In this document: piece after piece, positions 1-5,240 of the stretch
Layout of the letters: every line of letters begins with the position of its first letter
How positions within the stretch are numbered: the stretch's first letter is position 1
NCBI GenBank assembly: GCA_003155465.1
Contig: PMCR01000288.1
Span: 2,860-15,261, forward strand
Direction of reading: 5' to 3'
Source: Myxococcales bacterium
GTDB taxonomy: Bacteria; Myxococcota; Polyangia; Fen-1088
DNA: 12,402 bases
The notes under the pieces: model-generated
What the model saw: the letters and a program-made list of their open reading frames with translations, nothing else
What the model was told of the DNA's origin: nothing
The model's database searches: none
Position numbers and translations under genes: made by a program

Positions 1-567
1 GCGGCCCGGACGCGCCCCATTCATTGGATGGATTTTCTGACGCCCGCGCCGGGAAGCTTCGCGGCCACGCCGGTTCCTTGCATGCACTGCGAGGACCCGC
101 CTTGCGTGAAGGTCTGCCCAGTGGGCGCAACCTACAAGAGCGAAGAGGGCATCACCGCCCAGATCTGGGAACGTTGCATTGGCTGCCGCTACTGCATGGT
201 GGCCTGCCCGTACAGCCGCCGCTATTTCAATTGGAGCGAGCCGCGTTGGCCAGGCGGCGATCCAAGCAGCCTGAATCCTGATGTGGCCCCGCGACCGCGC
301 GGCGTGGTCGAGAAGTGCACCCTGTGTCAGCACCGCATTCGCGCTGCGGTCGAGCGGGCGCGGGTCGACGAGGAACCACTGACCGATGAAAGCGTGCGCC
401 GACTTCCGGCCTGCGCCCAGTCCTGTCCGACCCAGGCCATCACCTTCGGCGATCTGGCCGATCCCGTGTCAGAGGTCGCGCGCCTGGCCGCGAGCCCGCG
501 CGCCCTCCGATTGCTTCCCGAGGCTGGCACGCGGCCCAAGGTCATCTACCTGGGGGAGACGAAGTGA
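1..567 (+). CDS. 4Fe-4S dicluster subunit of a membrane oxidoreductase (5' truncated)
   Basis: The reading frame is open from base 1, so the gene begins left of the window; the ATG at 28 is probably internal. The visible 188 residues carry three of the four cluster motifs of the DmsB/PsrB/NrfC/DsrO family: C-x2-C-x4-C-x3-C-P at residues 27-40 of the visible part, a CIGCRYCMVACP motif about 30 residues later followed by RRYFNWSEP, and a CTLC pair that is completed by CAQSCP further on. The first Cys group of the family is missing only because the window starts here. In this family the protein passes electrons through four [4Fe-4S] clusters between a catalytic or cytochrome subunit and an NrfD-type membrane subunit. 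That fits the neighbour, whose GTG start overlaps this stop by 4 bases. The substrate of the complex cannot be told from these two genes. Confidence 0.93.
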   Translation, partial: AARTRPIHWMDFLTPAPGSFAATPVPCMHCEDPPCVKVCPVGATYKSEEGITAQIWERCIGCRYCMVACPYSRRYFNWSEPRWPGGDPSSLNPDVAPRPRGVVEKCTLCQHRIRAAVERARVDEEPLTDESVRRLPACAQSCPTQAITFGDLADPVSEVARLAASPRALRLLPEAGTRPKVIYLGETK

Positions 568-1982
568 AAGCGGCACGCGGAGCGGTGGTGGCTCTCACGG
601 CGCTGGTCACCATCGGCGCCTACGCCTTCATCCAGCAGAGCCTCCACGGCGATGCGGTCACCGATCTGCGCACCATCGGAGCAGGCGGCGCGGTGTGGGG
701 ACTGTATGTCGTGGGCGACGGTTTCTTTGCCAGCGCGGCCCTGGCCAGCCTGGCCCTGGCTTGCGTGATTCGCGTCTTGCGCTGGCGCGGGATGGACGGC
801 GTGGCCCGGATCGGGTTGCCGCTTGGGATTGCGGGACTGTCGGCATCGCTTGGCTGTGTGCTGGCTGACCTGGGCCGGCCGCTGGCTGCGACGGTGAATT
901 TGCCGCTGGTCGGCCGCCCGCGCTCGCCCTTCTTCTGGACATTCACCCTGGTCGCAGGGGCATCGCTTTTCGCGAGTGTGGTGCATATGGCGCTGGCCAG
1001 CCGGCCGGGATGGGCCGAGCGGGCGAAGGCTGTCGGCAAATGGCCATGGCTTTGGCGGATGCTGGCCTGCGGTTGGTCAGGGACAGCGTCGGCCAAGCGG
1101 TGGCGACAGCAGGTCGACTTCTGGCTGTCGCTTGCGCTCTTGCCTCTGCTGCTGGGTGGCCTCGTCATCCTTGGCATGGTGTTTGGTGTCAGGGCAGGGC
1201 GTCCCGGGTGGCAGGGTGGACTCGAAGTCGTCACCTTTGTCGTGTCAGGGGGCGCGGCCGGGTGCAGCCTGCTAGTCCTGGCGGCTCGCGCGGCCGCGCG
1301 GGCGCGGGTTTTGCTGGAGCGGGTTCTGGCCGTATTGATCAGCCTGACCGTCCTTCTCGTGGTGTCAGGCGAGATCCTGGCGCTGCGTACGCCGTATCTG
1401 TCTGTGCAGCGCTACGCGCGTGCCCTGCTCGACGGGCCGTGGAGCGGTTTTTTCTGGACCCAATTGGTTCTCTTCTTCCTCGCCGCGATCATCTGTCTGG
1501 CCATGACGTGGCGGAAAACAGTCTCTCCTGCCGGGGCCGCGATCACGGCCTTGCTGGTCTGTGCGGCTGTGTTCCTCCAGCGCTTCCTGGTGTTGGTGGC
1601 CTGGCAGACGCACGGCCTGGGCTTGCCCTGGCCAGCCGGCACGTACCACCCGACGTCGATCGAGTGGTCAGTGCTGGCAGGGGTAGCGGCCGCGGCGGTG
1701 CTTGCTTTTCTGCTTCTGGCCAAGGTCTGCCCAGTCGGAACAGAGGCAGCGCGCGAGGCTGCTGATCCCGCACCCACGGGCCGGCGACGCCGCTTGCTCG
1801 TCACCGCAGCATGCTTGATTCTCGGGCTCGCGGCCGCAAGCGTCGGTCTGGCCTTGTCAGCGGGCTTTGCCAGCGCGCCCTTCCTTGATCCGATCTTGCC
1901 TGGCAGCCCGCTGGTTTTCCTTGCGGGTCTAATGGTGATGGCGTCAGCGGCGCTGGCCTACGAGTTGATCCCAGAGCGCTAG
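564..1982 (+). CDS. NrfD/PsrC-family quinol-interacting membrane subunit
   Basis: A 472-residue, very hydrophobic protein with about 10-12 predicted membrane helices. Family-typical segments are visible: GLYVVGDGFFAS in the second helix region (residues about 46-57), LGRPLA after the third (about 102-107), and QTHGLGLPWPAGTYHPTSIEW (start and end given; about residues 347-367), a stretch common in HmcC/DsrP/PsrC-like NrfD proteins. The family exchanges electrons between the quinone pool and the attached iron-sulfur protein. The start is a GTG whose GTGA overlaps the upstream TGA, with a GGGGGAGA Shine-Dalgarno-like run a few bases upstream, so translation is coupled. An Arg-rich loop (GRRRRLL) precedes the last two helices, which may be an extension compared with 8-helix NrfD. 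The catalytic and haem partners are not in the window. Confidence 0.92.
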   Translation: MKAARGAVVALTALVTIGAYAFIQQSLHGDAVTDLRTIGAGGAVWGLYVVGDGFFASAALASLALACVIRVLRWRGMDGVARIGLPLGIAGLSASLGCVLADLGRPLAATVNLPLVGRPRSPFFWTFTLVAGASLFASVVHMALASRPGWAERAKAVGKWPWLWRMLACGWSGTASAKRWRQQVDFWLSLALLPLLLGGLVILGMVFGVRAGRPGWQGGLEVVTFVVSGGAAGCSLLVLAARAAARARVLLERVLAVLISLTVLLVVSGEILALRTPYLSVQRYARALLDGPWSGFFWTQLVLFFLAAIICLAMTWRKTVSPAGAAITALLVCAAVFLQRFLVLVAWQTHGLGLPWPAGTYHPTSIEWSVLAGVAAAAVLAFLLLAKVCPVGTEAAREAADPAPTGRRRRLLVTAACLILGLAAASVGLALSAGFASAPFLDPILPGSPLVFLAGLMVMASAALAYELIPER

Positions 1983-2018
1983 GTCTCTGGACAAGACAGG
2001 GCCGCATTTGCCTCGAGA

Positions 2019-2474
2019 GTGAAAGTCCGTCATCCTCAAGTCGTGGTTGCCGCCGCCAAGCTTGTCGACGAACTGGCCAGGGCTCTGGCCGCGCGCCCCG
2101 AGATCTGCGAGGCGTACCTCTTCGGTTCGCAGGCGCGCGGCGACTCCCAGCCGCACAGTGACGTGGACGTGGCTGTCTACGTCGAGCCCACCGCGTGCAT
2201 GAACGCGGGCTTTGGAATCGACTGCGAGATAGCGGCGGATGTAATGAAGGCCCTGGGCAGCAACGACGTCGATGTTGTCCTGCTCAACCGCGCGGGACCG
2301 CTGCTCTATCATCGTGTGCTCCGCGACGGCATCCGGGTGCTGGCGCGGGATTTGGTGGCGGCGACCCGGCGCGAAGGGATGGCGCTTTCACGCTACTGCG
2401 ACTACCTGCCCCAACTCGGCAAGATCCAGGATGCCGAACGACTGTGCGTGCAGCAGGAAAAGGCCGGCCGATGA
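2019..2474 (+). CDS. mntA: MntA-type nucleotidyltransferase antitoxin
   Basis: A 151-residue MNT-fold nucleotidyltransferase. The signature G-S-x10-D-x-D is intact: G36-S37, then D48 and D50 in GSQARGDSQPHSDVDVAVYV. A third acidic residue is likely D85 in NDVDVVLLN, and the end of the domain (LLYHRVLRDGIRVLARD) matches MntA-like antitoxins closely. In characterised MntA-HepT (type VII) systems the antitoxin AMPylates a tyrosine of the HEPN toxin and so switches off its RNase. The next gene is exactly that toxin and overlaps by ATGA. The start is GTG with only a weak upstream purine stretch; no in-frame ATG lies near the N-terminus. Gene order (antitoxin first, 4-base overlap) agrees with known pairs. 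Confidence 0.92.
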   Translation: MKVRHPQVVVAAAKLVDELARALAARPEICEAYLFGSQARGDSQPHSDVDVAVYVEPTACMNAGFGIDCEIAADVMKALGSNDVDVVLLNRAGPLLYHRVLRDGIRVLARDLVAATRREGMALSRYCDYLPQLGKIQDAERLCVQQEKAGR

Positions 2475-2905
2475 GCCCCGGAAAGATGGACACGCAGACC
2501 CTGCGCCGCCACCTCGCCTCCCTGCACGCCGCCCTCGCTCAGCTCCGCAGACACGCGGGCCAGCCGGTGACGCTGCTACAAACCGACCTCGACGAACGGT
2601 GGACGGTGGAACGTGGCTTGCAACTCTGCGCGCAGAATGCCCTTGATCTCGCGACGCACATTGCGGCCAGCGCCGGCCGCGACGTGCCCGACTACGCCTC
2701 GGCCTTTGACGCCCTCTCGGCCATCGGCGTGCTGGACCCAGTTTTTGTCGCCCGCTTCCGCGCGATTGCTGGCTTTCGCAACCTACTGGTCCACGGGTAC
2801 ATCGAGGTCGACGTTCCTCGGTTGCACCAGCTTCTGAACCAGCGACTGGACGATTTTGCCGAGTTCGCGGCCAAGATCGCCGGCTATCTTGAGCGCGTCG
2901 GGTAG
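2471..2905 (+). CDS. hepT: HepT-type HEPN-domain toxin (RNase)
   Basis: A 144-residue HEPN protein starting at the ATG that overlaps the antitoxin stop (ATGA); the open frame extends further upstream inside mntA, but this start fits the coupling and the usual family length. A second ATG lies five codons later. The active-site motif R-x4-H-x-Y is intact at residues 103-110 (RNLLVHGY). Known HepT toxins are dimeric RNases, and Y110 corresponds to the tyrosine that MntA AMPylates. The preceding FRAIAGF and following IEVDVPRLHQLL are also typical of the family. Nothing indicates decay, so the pair is probably functional. Its tRNA or mRNA target cannot be read from sequence. Confidence 0.92.
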   Translation: MSPGKMDTQTLRRHLASLHAALAQLRRHAGQPVTLLQTDLDERWTVERGLQLCAQNALDLATHIAASAGRDVPDYASAFDALSAIGVLDPVFVARFRAIAGFRNLLVHGYIEVDVPRLHQLLNQRLDDFAEFAAKIAGYLERVG

Positions 2906-2931
2906 TCGCATCCGAGCGCTTGCTTGACCTG

Positions 2932-3004
2932 AGCGCGAGACGGGGCTCGGACCCGCGACCCTCGGCTTGGGAAGCCGATGCTCTACCAACTGAGCTACTC
3001 GCGC
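2932..3004 (-). tRNA. tRNA-Gly (anticodon CCC)
   Basis: Read on the minus strand, 73 nt fold into a full cloverleaf. The acceptor stem GCGCGAG/CTCGCGC has seven perfect pairs. The D arm begins GCTCAGTTGGTAGAGC, and the anticodon stem is TCGGC/GCCGA with loop TTCCCAA. The T arm is GCGGG-TTCGAGC-CCCGT with one G-U pair. The anticodon CCC (plus-strand bases 2969-2971) reads GGG, so this is glycine, and the discriminator is U, as usual for bacterial tRNA-Gly. CCA is not encoded. The gene lies 26 bp beyond the hepT stop, in the opposite orientation. Confidence 0.97.
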
Positions 3005-3314
3005 GAACTCAATATTTTCAACGGTTTAGGCTAGGTGTTCTGCTGCGGCGTCTGACTGCGGGGTTGCTGCCCACCGATCAAGTTCTTCAGAACTAGGCGC
3101 AAGTGATACCACGCTCCCGGCGGGTTGGGAAAGATCATCGTCCATGACGGCCAAGGCTGGCGACCTGTGCCGCTTGAGCGCGTTCTGGTAGTATCCGCCG
3201 GCCAGGAGCGGTTTGCGACTGCGTGATCGGCAGTCAGGTCAATGACAACCAGATCAAGCGTCTGCTCGACGAGGGCGGGATGGCAGTGTATCTGGCAGAG
3301 GATCCCAAGTTCTG
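3005..3314. other. Intergenic region between tRNA-Gly and the propeller lipoprotein gene
   Basis: These 310 bp contain no complete gene. From the tRNA side there is a short A/T-rich patch (about 3008-3030, TATTTTCAAC) that could serve the tRNA promoter, although no clear -35/-10 pair is visible. A 14-bp palindrome lies at 3081-3094, and a kinase-like relic runs into the lipoprotein start from 3223. Another open stretch (about 3113-3225) is uninterpretable. No rho-independent terminator was seen. Confidence 0.5.
3081..3094. promoter_or_regulatory. Perfect palindrome AGTTCT-TC-AGAACT
   Basis: Two 6-base arms with a 2-base spacer give an interrupted palindrome that could be a dimeric repressor site. 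It has the form GTTC-N4-GAAC, the reverse arrangement of the Bacillus LexA box, so I do not assign a regulator. It lies 220 bp upstream of the lipoprotein start and 77 bp upstream of the tRNA 5' end. No second copy was noticed in the window. Confidence 0.3.
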
Positions 3315-3315
3315 A
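3223..3315 (+). pseudogene. Relic of a Ser/Thr protein kinase glycine loop
   Basis: A GTG-initiated frame of 30 codons ends in a TGA that overlaps the next ATG (TGATG). Its last part, QIKRLLDEGGMAVYLAEDPK (residues 10-29), closely resembles the start of a bacterial Hanks-type kinase domain, whose usual form is I-x-R-L-L-G-E-G-G-M-G-x-V-Y-L-A-E. Against that form it lacks one residue in the glycine loop and has D in place of G before E. The stop comes before the catalytic lysine, so no active kinase is encoded. Myxobacteria carry many such kinases, which makes a decayed copy plausible. It could also be a chance similarity or a short leader ORF coupled to the lipoprotein. Confidence 0.45.
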
Positions 3316-5171
3316 TGGCGATGAGTAAGAAAATGTCCAAGTCCCAATATTTCCTGCTCCTGTCTGCAAGTTTCGCGGGCACGCTCGTCGCTTGCAGCTC
3401 TTCCTCCAATGTGCCCGATGGCAACATCCGGTGTACGAAGCCGACTGAGTGTCCGCCCGGGTACACGTGCGAGTTTCCCGATCAGGCGCTAACCCAGGGT
3501 GTGTGTTGCAAAGACGAGGGCTGCTCGACAGGCCTCGCCGAAGACTCCGGCGTGGGGATTCTCCCAAGCGACGGCAGCGCCGACGGGCCGACAGCGAGCA
3601 GCGATCTCCCTCTTGCGGCCGATGGCAGCGGGAACACACTCCCGGACTCTGCCACAAATGGTGGCGCGCCCGATGTGCCGCAGAGCCCGACCCCGGATGC
3701 CCCGATGGGTGGCACAAGTGGCGATTCTGGCGCGGATGGCGCTTTGGCTGCCGGCGGCTCTTCGGGCGTTGGGGCGGGTGGCAGCTCTGGCATCGGAGGC
3801 ACGGCCGGCGGCACCGGAGGCTCGGGTGGAACAACCGGGGGTACTGGCGGCATCGGAGGTGCTTGCTCCGGCACGATGTGCGGAAGCAGCTGCTCGGACT
3901 TGCGCACGGACGTGAACAACTGCGGTGCATGCGGTCGGAAATGCGGCTATGGCACCTGCCAGAGCGGCGACTGCATTTGCCAGATCGCGGGGCTAAGCTG
4001 GTGCACCGGCGCGTGCGTCAACTTCCAGTCCGACGACACCAACTGTGGCGGCTGCGGTATTCGGTGCGTTCCGGGACAGCACTGCAGCGGAAATGTGTGC
4101 GTCTGCGACAAAACCTCGTGCCCCGACGGCTGCTGCAAGGGTACCACGTGCGAGGACTTCGCCAGCCAGGCCTCCGCGATGTGCGGCACCGCAGGGGCCG
4201 CGTGCGGTACCTGCACCGGCGGTACCTGCCAGATGGGCCAGTGCAGCTGCCCGTCGGGACAGACTCTCTGCAGCGGCGCCTGCGTTGCGGGTAGCTGTCC
4301 CGTTGTTCTCGCGTCAGGGCAGGATGGCCCCATGGGCATCGAAGTCGACAGCAGCGAAATCTATTGGACGGTCTATGGCAAGGTGTTGATTCTGTCCAAG
4401 TACGGCGGCTCATCCACAGTCATAGTGTCAGGGCAGAACTACCCCACAGACATCGTCATGCACCACACGTGGGACCCCGCCGGGTCAGTGACCAGCAGTA
4501 CCCTCTTTTGGACCGACGACCCCGCCGGCACAATCATGAAGCAGCCCGCCGGTTTCGCTTCCTCCATTGTAGCCTCAGGGCAGACCCACCCCAGCCGCAT
4601 CGCCGTCGACGAGACCAACGTCTACTGGACAGACGCCTCCAGCTCCGGCGCGGTGATGAAGATGCCCCTCGCCGGCGGCGACCCGGTTGTCCTCGCCTCA
4701 GGGCAGAATACCCCCTTGGGCATCATCGTGTTGTTCGAGGAGCTATACTGGACCAATAGCAACGCCAGTGGCATGGTGATGAGGATGCCGACTGACGGCA
4801 GCAGCCCACCCGCCATTCTCGCTTCAGGTCAAGACGGCCCCTGGGGCATCGCCACAGACGGTTCATACATCTACTGGACCAACGATCTCGGCGGCACGGT
4901 GATGAAGTCTTCCTTCTTTGCCAACGACAGCGTGCCCACCGTTGTCGCCTCAGGGCAGGACCACCCCAGGGGCATCGTGGCGGACGGGACGGACGTGTAT
5001 TGGACCAACTGCAACGCCAACGGCACGGTGATGAAGGTACACGGCGTCGGCGGTACCCCCACTACGCTCGTCTCAGGGCAGAACGGACCGTTGGGCATTC
5101 ACCTGGACAGCACGAGCGTCTATTGGACCAACTACTACGGTGGCACGGTGATGAAGGTGACGCCACGGTAG
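3315..5171 (+). CDS. Lipoprotein with Cys-rich region and seven-repeat YWTN beta-propeller
   Basis: A 618-residue predicted lipoprotein. The N-terminus is basic (MAMSKKMSK), then hydrophobic, ending in the lipobox LVAC with the acylated Cys at residue 27. ATG codons at 3315, 3321 and 3333 all leave a usable signal; 3315 is kept because an AGAGG lies 13 bases upstream. Domains in order: a short Cys cluster (residues 37-73, with CPPGYTCEF), an acidic Ser/Asp/Pro linker, a Gly-rich stretch (about 135-185, GG/TGG runs), a Cys-rich EGF/stigma-like part (about 187-325), then seven repeats of about 40 residues (330-618). Each repeat has a SGQ-x2-P turn, most followed by a YWT/FWT strand and a G-x-V/I-M-K strand. 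Such NHL/YWTD-like propellers usually bind protein or glycan. Export to the outer membrane is inferred. The partner is unknown. The GH43 lipoprotein follows downstream. Confidence 0.85.
   Translation: MAMSKKMSKSQYFLLLSASFAGTLVACSSSSNVPDGNIRCTKPTECPPGYTCEFPDQALTQGVCCKDEGCSTGLAEDSGVGILPSDGSADGPTASSDLPLAADGSGNTLPDSATNGGAPDVPQSPTPDAPMGGTSGDSGADGALAAGGSSGVGAGGSSGIGGTAGGTGGSGGTTGGTGGIGGACSGTMCGSSCSDLRTDVNNCGACGRKCGYGTCQSGDCICQIAGLSWCTGACVNFQSDDTNCGGCGIRCVPGQHCSGNVCVCDKTSCPDGCCKGTTCEDFASQASAMCGTAGAACGTCTGGTCQMGQCSCPSGQTLCSGACVAGSCPVVLASGQDGPMGIEVDSSEIYWTVYGKVLILSKYGGSSTVIVSGQNYPTDIVMHHTWDPAGSVTSSTLFWTDDPAGTIMKQPAGFASSIVASGQTHPSRIAVDETNVYWTDASSSGAVMKMPLAGGDPVVLASGQNTPLGIIVLFEELYWTNSNASGMVMRMPTDGSSPPAILASGQDGPWGIATDGSYIYWTNDLGGTVMKSSFFANDSVPTVVASGQDHPRGIVADGTDVYWTNCNANGTVMKVHGVGGTPTTLVSGQNGPLGIHLDSTSVYWTNYYGGTVMKVTPR
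4302..5168 (+). repeat. Seven tandem beta-propeller blade repeats
   Basis: The codons for the shared SGQ turn start at 4314, 4428, 4575, 4698, 4824, 4950 and 5073, giving spacings of 114, 147, 123, 126, 126 and 123 bases, all in frame. At DNA level TCAGGGCAG recurs almost unchanged (the fifth copy reads TCAGGTCAA), and GGCACGGTGATGAAG closes the sixth and seventh blades. Repeat 2 holds a small insertion (residues of WDPAGSVTSS). The near-identity suggests recent unit duplication or gene conversion. Confidence 0.9.
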
Positions 5172-5182
5172 TCAGTGATGAA

Positions 5183-5234
5183 GGCCTCCCCTGTTGACGC
5201 AAGCAACGGCGCGATACGCACCCGAAGGGAGGCC
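5183..5234 (+). promoter_or_regulatory. Shine-Dalgarno site and possible RBS-masking hairpin before the GH43 gene
   Basis: GAAGGGAGG at 5224-5232 is a strong Shine-Dalgarno sequence placed 8 bases before the TTG at 5241, which decides that start. GGCCTCCC at 5183-5190 is the exact complement of GGGAGGCC at 5227-5234, so the mRNA can form an 8-bp G/C-rich stem with a 36-base loop that covers the ribosome site. The left arm lies just after the stop of the preceding lipoprotein gene (5171), so ribosomes finishing there could affect the fold. Regulation is inferred. Confidence 0.5.
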
Positions 5235-5240
5235 CGGAAG

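Noticed and set aside
1010..1765. 251-codon plus-strand frame inside the NrfD gene
   Set aside because: It is a shifted frame of a well-supported membrane protein, Arg/Gly-rich and with no hydrophobic segments.
2783..2989. 68-codon minus-strand frame across the tRNA gene
   Set aside because: It runs through the tRNA cloverleaf and the hepT 3' end, and its start lies in the tRNA.
3718..3870. GGC/GGT-rich repeats as a possible CRISPR or minisatellite
   Set aside because: These are in-frame Gly-rich linker codons without uniform repeats and spacers.
3031..3930. 299-codon minus-strand open frame opposite the propeller lipoprotein
   Set aside because: Its composition (Arg, Ser, His, Cys-rich, no motifs) is that of a high-GC antisense shadow, and it covers the clear lipoprotein signal on the other strand.
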